64,000 nucleotides of DNA from Anditalea andensis (lineage in GTDB: Bacteria > Bacteroidota > Bacteroidia > Cytophagales > Cyclobacteriaceae): positions 310,001 to 374,000 of the forward strand of contig NZ_JMIH01000024.1 of NCBI RefSeq assembly GCF_000714815.1, read 5' to 3'. A program made the translations under genes and the position numbers. Shown piece by piece: positions 1 to 8,884 of the stretch. Numbering within the stretch: the first letter of the stretch is position 1; every line of letters begins with the position of its first letter. A model generated the notes under the pieces. It was not told where the DNA came from and made no database searches. It saw only the letters and a program-made list of their open reading frames with translations.

Positions 1-212
1 TATTTGATAATGGTGGTATGGTCCTTTTCAATCATTATGTCAGTCAAATTAGAAACGAAGAAGATTACACTATGATAAAAGAACATCTGGATAGGATAGA
101 AGCCCTTCAGGAAAGATTATATGAACTCAGAGATGTAGACACCAGAAGAATAGAAAGAAGGCTGGGAAGAAGAACATCTATTAACAGAATAGAATCAGCC
201 CTGGATTTATAA
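1..212 (+). CDS. C-terminal fragment of an unknown protein (5' end outside the window)
   Basis: The reading frame is open from base 3 to the TAA at 210-212, so the gene begins upstream of the window. The visible 69 residues are highly charged, with many Arg and Glu, and look like one long helix or a coiled-coil tail. I do not recognise the family. The stop is only 10 nt before the next start, so this gene probably leads a short operon with the two outer-membrane proteins that follow. An internal ATG at 18 exists, but the frame is open before it, so a partial gene is the better reading. Confidence 0.5.
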   Translation, partial: FDNGGMVLFNHYVSQIRNEEDYTMIKEHLDRIEALQERLYELRDVDTRRIERRLGRRTSINRIESALDL

Positions 213-222
213 TTAAATAAAA

Positions 223-1053
223 ATGTATTTAAGTAAATTTGCCAAACAAAATTTATTGGCCTTAGGTATTTGTTTTTGGACTATTTCAGCTTTCGGGCAA
301 GGGGATGCACCACAACAATTTATACCCTCAGAAAGAACTAACCTCCTAGCTACTACAGAATCATGGAACGGATTATATTTAAAATTTAGATTAGGAGATA
401 GATGGCTCTGGTATCAGGAAAATCACTACAGAAGAAGGAGTAGTGTAGATAACAGAGGAGACTTTATAGGTAGGATGAGTCAGATTTATAACCGATTTGG
501 ATTTACTTATCTAGCTCGTGATAATTTTGAAATAACTTTCGGACCTACTTTGGTGTGGAATTTTACACCTGATCCAGGAAATCCTGAATTTGTCACTAGC
601 ACTTTAGAGCCAAGATTTTGGCATCAGTGGTTATTAGTACAACCAATGGGACGCGTTAAACTATTTCATCAATTCAGGTTTGAGCACAGGTTTAAAAGGG
701 ACAATAATGTAGGGGCTCCCTATAATTATACAGATAGATTTAGGTATAAGGTATATGCCTACATTCCTATAAATAAGCCTAGAATGGAAAATCATACCTT
801 CTTTATTTCCCCTTCAAATGAAATTTTCTTTGAAACCGGATCTCATATTACCGATATATTAGAGGAAAACAGAATTTATACTGCGATAGGGTATACCCAT
901 AACAATTTTATGTTTTTTGGTGGTCATATGTGGACCTATGGCCCTTCGGCCATACCAGCGGAGTACAGGCAAAGGCATATAATCAGACTGAATGTCATGT
1001 ACACCCTGGATTTCAGAGATAGCAGAAATGTAAGAAGGGCTTTGGTAAGGTGA
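223..1053 (+). CDS. DUF2490 family outer-membrane protein
   Basis: This 276-residue protein has a signal peptide (cleavage plausible after AFGQ) and the layout I associate with DUF2490: an EPRFWHQW segment, an EHRFKR segment, an RFRYKV segment, an SNEIFFE segment and an ENRIYTAIGY segment. These are alternating aromatic and charged beta strands of a predicted outer-membrane barrel. The biochemical role of the family is unknown. It lies 10 nt after the preceding partial gene and 20 nt before the next barrel gene, consistent with an operon. The family call is from recalled pattern, not from a search. Confidence 0.7.
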   Translation: MYLSKFAKQNLLALGICFWTISAFGQGDAPQQFIPSERTNLLATTESWNGLYLKFRLGDRWLWYQENHYRRRSSVDNRGDFIGRMSQIYNRFGFTYLARDNFEITFGPTLVWNFTPDPGNPEFVTSTLEPRFWHQWLLVQPMGRVKLFHQFRFEHRFKRDNNVGAPYNYTDRFRYKVYAYIPINKPRMENHTFFISPSNEIFFETGSHITDILEENRIYTAIGYTHNNFMFFGGHMWTYGPSAIPAEYRQRHIIRLNVMYTLDFRDSRNVRRALVR

Positions 1054-1073
1054 TAATAATAATAAAATTTAGT

Positions 1074-1547
1074 ATGAAAAAGATTTTGCTCATCTGGGTA
1101 TTATTTATAGGAAGCCACATATCATATGCCCAATATCAGGGTGAATGGAGAGCCCAACTGGCCACTGAATATGGTACAGGTACCAATCTGTTTGGTATGG
1201 GGTTGCTGAGTGAATATTTTATAATCGATAGGCTTTCAGTTGTACCCAGTATTATGGTTTTATTACCTGAAACGGGTAAAGCTACTAATTTACATGTAGA
1301 TGCCCGTTATTATTTCAATGAGGGTACTTCCCAGTTATATGGTTTACTGGGATTTAACTATTATCGAAGGAGACTGGAATTTGCTGGTGAAAATGATAAT
1401 CTGATTCAGAGTCCTGGGTTAAATGTTGGGGGTGGCTACAATTACCGGATTTCAGAGGAATTTTCCCTGGATGCTCAAATTAAATTTCAGCCACAGAATA
1501 ACAATAATCTGGTTATAGGGGTAGGGATTAATTACCATATTAATTAA
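1074..1547 (+). CDS. Small outer-membrane beta-barrel protein
   Basis: The 157-residue product begins with a clean signal peptide ending in SYAQ, which is why the ATG at 1074 is preferred to the GTG at 1050 in the same frame. The mature part is about 140 residues of alternating hydrophobic strands with Gly and aromatic residues (GMGLLSEYF, YGLLGFNYY, LVIGVGINYHIN), typical of an eight-stranded barrel with a conserved last strand. No specific ligand or function is visible. It is probably cotranscribed with the DUF2490 gene upstream. Confidence 0.6.
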   Translation: MKKILLIWVLFIGSHISYAQYQGEWRAQLATEYGTGTNLFGMGLLSEYFIIDRLSVVPSIMVLLPETGKATNLHVDARYYFNEGTSQLYGLLGFNYYRRRLEFAGENDNLIQSPGLNVGGGYNYRISEEFSLDAQIKFQPQNNNNLVIGVGINYHIN

Positions 1548-1618
1548 CTCTCGCTTCTGAATTCATCAGTTTTTTGTGCAGAGGATATGAAACACGTCCT
1601 TCTATTTGTAGATTTTAT

Positions 1619-1630
1619 GTATGCGCATAC
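1619..1630. promoter_or_regulatory. Perfect 12-bp palindrome (possible operator)
   Basis: GTATGCGCATAC is its own reverse complement. It sits in the spacer between the small barrel gene and the TonB receptor, about 210 nt before the receptor start. Role not known. Confidence 0.25.
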
Positions 1631-1752
1631 GTGCCTTTATTTTACTTTCGTGAATTTTTAGCCTATTTATCTATAATGGATTTCACATTTATTTGATTTT
1701 ACTTGTAGCATAAGCCATGAGATAAAATTGGGATAAAAAATTATTTTTTAAA

Positions 1753-1773
1753 ACCCTACAAAAACTATAGGGT
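1753..1773. promoter_or_regulatory. Putative operator, copy 1 (ACCCTA-N9-TAGGGT)
   Basis: The inverted repeat ACCCTACAA-AAA-CTATAGGGT ends 66 nt before the ATG of the TonB receptor gene. Its outer six bases are identical to those of the copy at 5240-5260, and the copy at 9140-9160 differs by one base. The N9 spacing is the same in all three. The shared sequence and position suggest one dimeric regulator. No regulator gene is identified. Confidence 0.5.
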
Positions 1774-1839
1774 AAATGAACTTAAGTAGTATATTTACAT
1801 TTTTATTATCAGTTCCTATTTAATGCTAATTATATCTTT

Positions 1840-4395
1840 ATGAAATCACTGTTACAGTATAATATTTTGTGGTTAGTGTTCGCGCTATGCCAAATAAATA
1901 ATTTGGATGCTCAAACCATGATAAAGGGCTTGGTCATAGATTCAGATGCCTTGCCGCTACCAGGCGCTACAGTAGTGATAAAGGGTACCGAGAATTTTGT
2001 GATTACGGATGGTGATGGAAAGTTTAATCTCTACTCTGCCCATCCATCTCTTATCCTTCAGGTAAACTATGTGGGCTATAAACTCAAAGAAATACAATTA
2101 TCCAAAGTACCTGATTCAGAAATATCCATACAATTGGAAGAGGATGCTTTACTGGAAGAAATTTTGGTGACTTCCAGGAGACGTACAGAAACGGCTCAAA
2201 ACGTACCTATCCCGATCACAGTAGTTGGGGGTCCTCTGATAGCAGATGCTGGAGCTTTTAATGTAAACCGAGTGAAGGAGCTGGTACCATCTGTTCAGCT
2301 ATACTCTTCCAATCCGCGAAATACCACTTTAAACATACGCGGATTAGGATCTACATTTGGCCTTACCAATGATGGGATAGATCCTGGGGTCGGCTTTTAT
2401 GTAGATGGTGTTTACTATGCCCGTCCTGCCGCGACCACCCTGGATTTTATAGATGTGGACCAGATAGAAGTTTTGAGAGGTCCCCAAGGAACCTTGTTTG
2501 GAAAAAATACTACGGCAGGAGCATTTAATATTACCACCAGACAAGCAAGCTTTACTCCGGGTGCTAATTTTGAGCTGAGCTATGGCAATTATGGATTTAT
2601 ACAGGCAAAAAGTTCGATAACCGGTCCTCTCAGTAAAACCGTAGCCGCTAGACTTTCTTTTTCAGGAACGCAGAGAAATGGGTTAATTGAAAACGTGGTT
2701 ACAGGTAGAAGTGTAAATGATCTGAACAATCTGGGTGTGAGGGGGCAGATATTATTCATACCAACGGATAAAGCCACTATTACCCTTTCTATGGATGCAT
2801 CCAGCCAACGTCCGGATGGGTATGCCCAGGTGGTAGCAGGTGTAGCACCCACATTAAGACCTGAATACCGCCAGTTTGATCAGATTATAGCAGACCTAGG
2901 CTATTCTTTGCCAAGCAGAAACGCATTTGACCGGGTCATAGATCATGATACGCCATGGCGCTCCAACCAAAACTTGGGAGGTATATCTTTAAACGTTGAC
3001 TTTGAAATAGGTTCTGGTACACTGACCTCTACGTCGGCCTGGAGATACTGGGATTGGGATCCATCCAATGACCGTGATTTTACTGGGTTGCCGGTTTTAA
3101 GCTTATCACAGGCCCCTTCCAAACATAGACAATGGTCGCAGGAAATTAGGTATGCAGGGAGTTTTCTACCGGGAGTATCTGGTGTGGTAGGAATATTTGC
3201 TTTAGGTCAGGATCTATGGTCAGATCCATATCATTCTGAAGAGTCTGGATCTGCACAGTGGAGGTTTTCCCAAAATACTACCAGTCCTTTATGGCAGACA
3301 CCAGGTCTTTTTGAAGGCTATGGTATTAGGACCACCAATAGACTTGAGTCTTTCAGTGGGGCTGTGTTTGGTCAGTTGGATTGGGCCATTACAGACCGGC
3401 TTCATTTATTACCAGGTTTGAGATATAATTATGATGACAAAAAGGTAAATTATCTCCGCCAGACTTACGGCGGACTTCAAACGGAAGATCCAGCGCTGAT
3501 TGCCCTACAACGGGCAGTTTATAATGATCAGGCATTTGATGTAAGTGTTGATGATTTTAATTTATCCGGTCAAATAACCTTGTCTTATCAGGCTAGGTAT
3601 AATATCAATACCTTTGCTACCTATTCGACCGGTTATAAGCCTGTAGGATTAAATTTAGGAGGTTTGCCTTCAGCAGGCGGAAGCCCGCTATTAGAACTAG
3701 CAGTAATCAGACCTGAAGCTGTTCAGCATTTTGAGCTTGGAATCAAATCAAATCCCACTACAAATTCTACTTTGAATTTTACCGTCTATAATACTGATAT
3801 TAAAGATTATCAGACCATCGTTCAAACGGCCGAACTGGGGGTAAATCGTGGGTACCTTTCCAATGCTGAGCGTGTCAGGGTAATGGGAGCGGAGCTGGAC
3901 GCCAATATCAAGATTAACAAAAACATCTCTTTCTATGGAGGTCTGGCCTATACGGATGGTATTTATGTTTCTTTTGCCAATGCTCCTGTACCGCTCGAAG
4001 AAACTGGTGGAGACGTAGCTTTTAAAGATATATCTGGCGAGGATCTTCCGGGTATATCGAAATTTGCGGGGTCTATTGGTGGTGAAATTTCACGGTCAGG
4101 TACATTATTTGAGAAGAAAGGAAAAACATTTTTTGCGTATGATGTATACTATCGGTCATCCTACTCTTCCAGTCCTTCTCCGTCACAGTATTTAATGATA
4201 AATGGATATGCTTTAACCAATATGAGGGCTGGTTTTAGGGCAACAGAAGGTACTTCCTTTATATTTTGGGTACGCAATCTGTTTGATGTAAATTATTTTG
4301 AGATGCTCCTACCAGGTGCGGGCAACGCAGGACATTATGCCGGTGTGCTCGGGGATCAGAGAACCTTTGGTATCACGATCAGGCATGTCATGTAG
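1840..4395 (+). CDS. TonB-dependent outer-membrane receptor
   Basis: The 851-residue protein has a signal peptide (about 1-25, ending LDAQ), an N-terminal carboxypeptidase-regulatory-like domain (about 28-105, with GLVIDSD..LPLPGATV and VNYVGYK), a TonB-box-like segment (EEILVTSRRR, about 107-116), a plug domain (to about 235, with NIRGLGS and VLRGPQGTLFGKNTTAG) and a long barrel. Such receptors import chelated iron, cobalamin or oligomers using TonB energy. No SusD partner is present, so glycan uptake is less likely than iron or siderophore uptake, but the substrate cannot be read from sequence. The extreme C-terminus is Met rather than the usual aromatic residue. A palindromic operator candidate lies at 1753-1773. 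Confidence 0.9.
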   Translation: MKSLLQYNILWLVFALCQINNLDAQTMIKGLVIDSDALPLPGATVVIKGTENFVITDGDGKFNLYSAHPSLILQVNYVGYKLKEIQLSKVPDSEISIQLEEDALLEEILVTSRRRTETAQNVPIPITVVGGPLIADAGAFNVNRVKELVPSVQLYSSNPRNTTLNIRGLGSTFGLTNDGIDPGVGFYVDGVYYARPAATTLDFIDVDQIEVLRGPQGTLFGKNTTAGAFNITTRQASFTPGANFELSYGNYGFIQAKSSITGPLSKTVAARLSFSGTQRNGLIENVVTGRSVNDLNNLGVRGQILFIPTDKATITLSMDASSQRPDGYAQVVAGVAPTLRPEYRQFDQIIADLGYSLPSRNAFDRVIDHDTPWRSNQNLGGISLNVDFEIGSGTLTSTSAWRYWDWDPSNDRDFTGLPVLSLSQAPSKHRQWSQEIRYAGSFLPGVSGVVGIFALGQDLWSDPYHSEESGSAQWRFSQNTTSPLWQTPGLFEGYGIRTTNRLESFSGAVFGQLDWAITDRLHLLPGLRYNYDDKKVNYLRQTYGGLQTEDPALIALQRAVYNDQAFDVSVDDFNLSGQITLSYQARYNINTFATYSTGYKPVGLNLGGLPSAGGSPLLELAVIRPEAVQHFELGIKSNPTTNSTLNFTVYNTDIKDYQTIVQTAELGVNRGYLSNAERVRVMGAELDANIKINKNISFYGGLAYTDGIYVSFANAPVPLEETGGDVAFKDISGEDLPGISKFAGSIGGEISRSGTLFEKKGKTFFAYDVYYRSSYSSSPSPSQYLMINGYALTNMRAGFRATEGTSFIFWVRNLFDVNYFEMLLPGAGNAGHYAGVLGDQRTFGITIRHVM

Positions 4396-4433
4396 AAAAA
4401 ATAGAATCTTTGTACTACTATTTTTTAATATTA

Positions 4434-4469
4434 TAATCCCGATAGTTGATGTTTTAGCTATCGGGATTA
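4434..4469 (+). terminator. Hairpin after the TonB receptor gene
   Basis: TAATCCCGATAG (4434-4445) pairs perfectly with CTATCGGGATTA (4458-4469) around a 12-nt loop. It lies 39 nt after the receptor stop codon. There is no immediate T run, although a T-rich stretch follows at about 4483. Confidence 0.55.
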
Positions 4470-4547
4470 ATAGGTATTGTAGTTTTTTTGATGGCTCCGT
4501 GCTAATATAATTTTCACGTGTAGGTTAACTATTATAAAATGAAAAAG

Positions 4548-4653
4548 AGGCTGTCTCATAAGTAGGGACAGCCTCTGTTTTTTCGGGTCGGTATCTGAGT
4601 CAATTTTGATACAGTTAAGTTTCAGGCCCTTGAACTGTTTTATAAGACAGCCT
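4548..4653. mobile_element. MITE-like remnant with 14-bp inverted ends
   Basis: AGGCTGTCTCATAA at 4548-4561 is matched by TTATAAGACAGCCT at 4640-4653, an inverted repeat with 13 of 14 positions identical. The 106-bp interval has no reading frame. The left end is also part of a strong hairpin (AGAGGCTGTC 4546-4555 with GACAGCCTCT 4567-4576), followed by GTTTTTT, which could terminate transcription. The arrangement resembles a non-autonomous IS end pair. No clear target-site duplication was found, so mobility is inferred. Confidence 0.4.
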
Positions 4654-4679
4654 TTTATAAATATAGATGATGGTTCTAA

Positions 4680-5156
4680 TTAATTAAATATTTCATTTCT
4701 TAGAAACTGCTGACTGAAATCAAAAGCTTTAATATTTTCTATTACTTTTTTGAGAACAGCTTTGAATCGTATTTCACTTTCGATCATTTTAATGATTTTT
4801 TGTAAATATCCAATGGCAATATGTTGGTCTTTTTGGTAGTATTTGAAAACGTAAGTATCCAGATCCGCTTGGTAGGTCAGGCCCACCTCTTTGGGATTTC
4901 CCAGACTGATGATGCCATTGAATAGTCCTTTTAATGCCGCTGCTTTCCCTGAAAGACTAAATCCGATAACTGTATATTGCTTACCCGCTTCAGGATGACC
5001 GACAAAATCAAATGTCTTAGTTGTACGTAGATCTATAAATTCACAGCTATCCATAATTTCTAGCACTGATAAACTGCCGATCGATAGATCTGAATTCTTG
5101 GATATGCTTTGAAAAGCAAAATTATCCTGAGCTGAAGGTATGGATTGAATAGACAT
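4680..5156 (-). CDS. Unknown protein, 158 residues
   Basis: I do not recognise this protein. It lacks a signal peptide and membrane segments, and looks like a soluble alpha/beta protein ending in two amphipathic helices (about 110-155). It is transcribed divergently from the WrbA-like gene, and the spacer holds the best copy of the ACCCTATAA/TTATAGGGT palindrome, 83 nt from this start. That shared control region is the only functional hint. The MITE-like remnant ends 26 bp beyond its stop codon. Confidence 0.6.
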   Translation of the reverse strand: MSIQSIPSAQDNFAFQSISKNSDLSIGSLSVLEIMDSCEFIDLRTTKTFDFVGHPEAGKQYTVIGFSLSGKAAALKGLFNGIISLGNPKEVGLTYQADLDTYVFKYYQKDQHIAIGYLQKIIKMIESEIRFKAVLKKVIENIKAFDFSQQFLRNEIFN

Positions 5157-5239
5157 AATACTAACTTTTAATAGTGAATAATAAAGGATGTAGCTAATGC
5201 TTTTTCAAAAGTAAAAGGAAATAATTTATTATCCTAACA

Positions 5240-5260
5240 ACCCTATAATATTTATAGGGT
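5240..5260. promoter_or_regulatory. Putative operator, copy 2 (perfect ACCCTATAA-TAT-TTATAGGGT)
   Basis: Both nine-base arms pair perfectly around a three-base spacer. The site lies in the divergent region between the unknown gene (start 5156) and the WrbA-like gene (start 5413). It shares outer half-sites and spacing with the sites at 1753-1773 and 9140-9160. A perfect 9+9 palindrome between divergent promoters is the classic layout for an operator controlling both genes. Confidence 0.55.
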
Positions 5261-5412
5261 TTGTAAAGACTTCCTAATATCAACTATGATATAGCAGGCT
5301 ACAAGCTAGCCTCCATCATTACTTGTTTTTGATAAGAATTCGGATTATTAAATTAACAATATCGCTTTTTTGTAGTTAGAGAAGAAAGTTTTAATCTAAA
5401 AAACAAATAATC

Positions 5413-6030
5413 ATGTCGAATTTAAAAGTAGCAATTATTTATTATACCAGTACAGGTGCAAATTACCAAATGGCCTTATGGGCCAAGGCGGGTGCAGAAG
5501 CAGCCGGTGCGGAAGTAAAAGTTCTAAAGGTTAAAGAGACAGCACCTATGCAAGCCATTGAAAGCAATGAAGCCTGGAAAACTACTTATGAACGCCTCAA
5601 AAATGAACCTGAAGCCAGTATGGATGATCTTGAATGGGCTGATGCCATCATTTTTAGTGCACCTACAAGATATGGCAGCATCTCTTCACAGTTTCAGTCA
5701 TTTTTTGATCAGACCGGTGGCCTGTGGGCCCAAGGCAAACTGGTAAATAAAGTAGTAAGTGCCATGAGTTCTGCACAAAATCCTCATGGAGGTCAAGAAT
5801 CCACCGTTTTGGCCATATATAAGAATATGTGTCACTGGGGGGCTGTTTTAGCACCAGTGGGCTATACAGACAACACAGTATTTGGGGCTGGAGGTAACCC
5901 ATACGGATGTACAGCTACTGTAAGTATGGATGGACAGATCAAGACCGAAAACCTGGAGCCAGCCGTGATTCATCAGGCTAAACGAACAGTACAAATAGCT
6001 CAAGCGTTAAAGATAGGCCTGAATGGTTAA
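5413..6030 (+). CDS. WrbA-type NAD(P)H:quinone oxidoreductase / flavodoxin-family protein
   Basis: The 205-residue protein has a flavodoxin fold. The FMN phosphate loop is near YYTSTGANY (10-18), and the second FMN loop region is SAPTRYGSISSQFQSFFD (about 82-99), which is characteristic of WrbA. Further family marks are SAQNPHGGQE and GGNPYGCTATVS. WrbA proteins reduce quinones with two electrons using FMN, protecting against redox cycling. The length fits the family (about 200). The upstream spacer carries a perfect palindrome, and a terminator hairpin follows. Confidence 0.85.
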   Translation: MSNLKVAIIYYTSTGANYQMALWAKAGAEAAGAEVKVLKVKETAPMQAIESNEAWKTTYERLKNEPEASMDDLEWADAIIFSAPTRYGSISSQFQSFFDQTGGLWAQGKLVNKVVSAMSSAQNPHGGQESTVLAIYKNMCHWGAVLAPVGYTDNTVFGAGGNPYGCTATVSMDGQIKTENLEPAVIHQAKRTVQIAQALKIGLNG

Positions 6031-6380
6031 TTTCTTTTCCGATTAGAAGTAAGGACCCGATTTCAGTTATAGATTGACTGCTTTTGGTTCTTACTTCTTT
6101 CTATTATTTATATGTCAGTTGGAGGCTATCTTATAATGATTATTGTCCTATAAGTTTATTAAGGATGGGATGTTTATTTCTTTTTGACTTATTATTCAGT
6201 TTCAGTTTTTCGGAAAGATAGGTGCATAGACCAATTTATTGATTGCCAAAGATCAATTTATGTGCAATAGATTACTTTTAGCTATATATTAAGTACCCAA
6301 ATGTGTACATTATTCCATCATTACATATATAAGTTTAAAGCCTGTAGGCATGATATAATCTTAATTACCCACTATCTGTT
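6031..6380. other. 350-bp spacer
   Basis: Apart from the terminator hairpin at 6045-6098, it holds AGGCTATCTTATAA at 6123-6136. This differs by one base from the right end of the MITE-like remnant at 4548-4653, but no matching inverted partner was found. The remainder is AT-rich with no supported gene. Confidence 0.35.
6045..6098 (+). terminator. Terminator hairpin after the WrbA-like gene
   Basis: AGAAGTAAGGACC (6045-6057) pairs with GGTTCTTACTTCT (6086-6098), with a single G-T wobble, and is followed by TTCTATTATTTA. Confidence 0.6.
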
Positions 6381-7532
6381 ATGTCTTTGATTTCAAAACT
6401 TCCCGCCCAGGGCACTTCAATATTTACCATCATGACCCATCTGGCTGAAGAGCATAATGCTATAAATTTAGCACAGGGATTTCCTGGATTTCCGTGTGAT
6501 CCCCATCTAACTGATTTAGCAGCCCATTATATAAAAGAAGGGAATAACCAATATGCCCCGAGCATCGGAATACCTGTGCTAAGAAAAAGAATATCCCAAA
6601 TGGCTGAACTAATGCATGGGGTATTTTATAAACCAGAAACGGAGATTACTATAACATCAGGCGCTACGGAAGCATTATATGTAGCCATTACTGCTGTGGT
6701 AAAGACCGGTGATGAGGTGATCATCATGGAGCCCGCTTACGACGCGTATGGTCCATCGGTAAGGCTTAATGGGGGCGTTCCTGTATATGTCCCATTGGAT
6801 GAAAATGATTTTTCTATCGATTGGGATAGATTAGAAGGAGTCATAAATGAAAAGACCACATTGATTATAGTAAATACTCCCCATAATCCTTCCGGATATG
6901 TATGGAAAAAAGACGACGTGGACCATTTAGCCAAGATCATTAGTGATAAACCTATATTTGTTATCAGTGATGAAGTATATGAGCATATTGTATTTGATAA
7001 AAAGGAGCACTATTCTTTAATGAGAAATCCGATACTTAGGGATAAAACATTTATTTGCAGCTCGTTTGGTAAAACCCTTCACGTAACAGGATGGAAAATA
7101 GGTTATTGCCTGGCCCCTGAAAAGATGAGTAAAGAATTCAGAAAAATACACCAATATATAGCCTTTAGTACGGCCACCCCGCTCCAATATGCTATAGCTG
7201 CATACCTTGATGACGATAGTAAATATTTAGAACTTTCTGCTTTTTATCAGAAAAAGCGAGATATATTTTGTGAGGGTTTAAAAGCTTACACACCTTTTAA
7301 ATTTACCCCTGCGGAAGGAAGTTTTTTCCAGACAGTGAGCTATAGGCATCTTTCTACTGAAAATGATTTTGATCTAGCTGTCAGGTTAACCAAAAAAGCA
7401 AAAGTAGCCTGTATCCCTAATACTGCGTTTTATAAGGATAAATCAGATCTTAAAGTTTTAAGGTTTTGCTTTGCCAAAGATGAAGCCGAGCTGGAACTTG
7501 CGATAAGTAGGCTCTCCTATGCTGTGTTTTAG
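6381..7532 (+). CDS. Methionine aminotransferase-like PLP enzyme (class I/II, YbdL type)
   Basis: The 383-residue protein is a full-length fold-type I aminotransferase. Visible marks are NLAQGFPGFP at the start, TSGATEALY (phosphate-cup region), NTPHNPSG, SDEVYEH (the Asp that contacts the PLP ring nitrogen) and SSFGKTLHVTGWKIGY (the Schiff-base Lys). The AQGFP and NQYAP signatures fit the methionine/glutamine-phenylpyruvate (YbdL, kynurenine aminotransferase) branch, which transaminates methionine or its keto acid in methionine salvage. Substrate is inferred from subfamily. The gene is monocistronic and convergent with the next, 8 bp apart. Confidence 0.8.
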   Translation: MSLISKLPAQGTSIFTIMTHLAEEHNAINLAQGFPGFPCDPHLTDLAAHYIKEGNNQYAPSIGIPVLRKRISQMAELMHGVFYKPETEITITSGATEALYVAITAVVKTGDEVIIMEPAYDAYGPSVRLNGGVPVYVPLDENDFSIDWDRLEGVINEKTTLIIVNTPHNPSGYVWKKDDVDHLAKIISDKPIFVISDEVYEHIVFDKKEHYSLMRNPILRDKTFICSSFGKTLHVTGWKIGYCLAPEKMSKEFRKIHQYIAFSTATPLQYAIAAYLDDDSKYLELSAFYQKKRDIFCEGLKAYTPFKFTPAEGSFFQTVSYRHLSTENDFDLAVRLTKKAKVACIPNTAFYKDKSDLKVLRFCFAKDEAELELAISRLSYAVF

Positions 7533-7540
7533 TATACTTT

Positions 7541-8884
7541 TCAATCCATCCCTAAACTTAGTACTTCTTCTTTAAACCTATGTTTATATATCAGATGGTT
7601 GATATCCTTAAGTTCTTTAGAGACATCATTGCCTGCCTTTTCTAATTCTATAAGGTTATTTCTATAGCGGGAAAAGGAAGCTATAGCATTTGGACGATCC
7701 TTTAATCTTAGATATAGCATTCCTGCTTCTTTATCGAGCAGGGTCATTTTAGATACAGATAATTTTTCGGCCTTCTTCAGGAAATCCAGTGCGAGCAGAT
7801 TAGACTCTCTTGTATTGGAGGTTTTTCTGAAAATATGGGAAAGTAAAAGGTAGTCTTCTTCTGTAGCAAGATTTTGTTTATATAATTTGTCTACCAATGA
7901 TAGGGAATAATCATAATTTTTAAGGTGATATTCCTGCCAGGCATTATAGCTTATGGTGCTTGAGATGGTGGCCAGATATTCTTCTGGACTGTTTTCTTCG
8001 CCTATAAATTGAGAAGATAGATAACGCTGTGTAATATCGAAAGCATCATTGTTTTGCTCCATGGTATATTTGGCCCCGATGTTGTCCAGGATCGCACCTG
8101 AGATAAACTGTGCAGATAGTCCCAGGTCCAGTGCATCATAATACTCAAAGGTAGTCCCATATTTGATATTGCTATGTGCCATCGCAGCAGTAGAGGCTAT
8201 GGTGACCAGGTTTCCCCACATCATTGCCCTTCGTTCTGCACGTTGCTGCTGTCTTAGGTTCAATAAATTATGATCCAGCACCACATTGGCAACTCTGTTT
8301 GCAAGAATTTCAATCAAGTCTTTTTCGGAATTGGTTTCGGCTATCTGGGCTGTGGTAAGTATGATCATTCCATTATCAAATGCAAAAGAATTGGCATCCA
8401 ATGATTTTAAGACAATAATACTGAAATTGGACGCCTTATCTTTTATTAGATTTTCAGGAAAAATCCTAAACACCAACTGATAGAGGTAATCTATGAGCAG
8501 ATCATCTTCAAATATTAATTGACTGCTTTTGGCATGCTGGAAATAATCCAGTGCATCGCCATGTAAAATTTGCCTGTTTTCTCTTTCCCATCCGGATTTT
8601 TTAAAGTCCGCTCCCCTGTACTCAAACCAAATCTGCTCCCAGAATTTATAAGGTTTGGGGACTAGCTGGATCCTATCCTCCGATATATATCTGTCTCCTT
8701 CTGTCCCAGGCACATAATATTGGAGCTTTTTTGAATTGGTAAGCTTCATGCCGTATACAGGTATGGTGTCTCCGATTTCAAATGGGGGTACTGGTTTAAT
8801 TACCTGGCCCATATGGTATTTCTGGGCTTCAGCTAAAGAAGTGAACAGGAAAACTACTATTATCAGGCTCAATAAATTTTTCAT
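7541..8884 (-). CDS. Secreted M48-like protein without the zinc-binding HExxH motif
   Basis: The ATG at 8884 gives a clear signal peptide (MKNLLSLIIVVFLF...AEAQ); the frame opens farther upstream at 8929 but that extension does not look like a leader. The middle of the protein follows the M48 Zn-peptidase pattern (NSFAF..GMIILTTA..AETNSEKDLIEILA) but then reads NRVANVVLDH where active members have HEIGHV..RH. All three key positions are changed (His to Asn, Glu to Arg, His to Asn), so zinc catalysis is not expected. The C-terminal third is helical and TPR-like. It may be a non-catalytic chaperone or scaffold in the envelope. Confidence 0.65.
   Translation of the reverse strand: MKNLLSLIIVVFLFTSLAEAQKYHMGQVIKPVPPFEIGDTIPVYGMKLTNSKKLQYYVPGTEGDRYISEDRIQLVPKPYKFWEQIWFEYRGADFKKSGWERENRQILHGDALDYFQHAKSSQLIFEDDLLIDYLYQLVFRIFPENLIKDKASNFSIIVLKSLDANSFAFDNGMIILTTAQIAETNSEKDLIEILANRVANVVLDHNLLNLRQQQRAERRAMMWGNLVTIASTAAMAHSNIKYGTTFEYYDALDLGLSAQFISGAILDNIGAKYTMEQNNDAFDITQRYLSSQFIGEENSPEEYLATISSTISYNAWQEYHLKNYDYSLSLVDKLYKQNLATEEDYLLLSHIFRKTSNTRESNLLALDFLKKAEKLSVSKMTLLDKEAGMLYLRLKDRPNAIASFSRYRNNLIELEKAGNDVSKELKDINHLIYKHRFKEEVLSLGMD

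Noticed and set aside
1050-1073. GTG start upstream of the small barrel gene
   Set aside because: It would place an extra Ile-rich stretch before a complete signal peptide, so ATG at 1074 is used.
6123-6136. AGGCTATCTTATAA, similar to the MITE-like ends
   Set aside because: No inverted partner was found within the following 250 bp, so it is only mentioned as a possible solo end.
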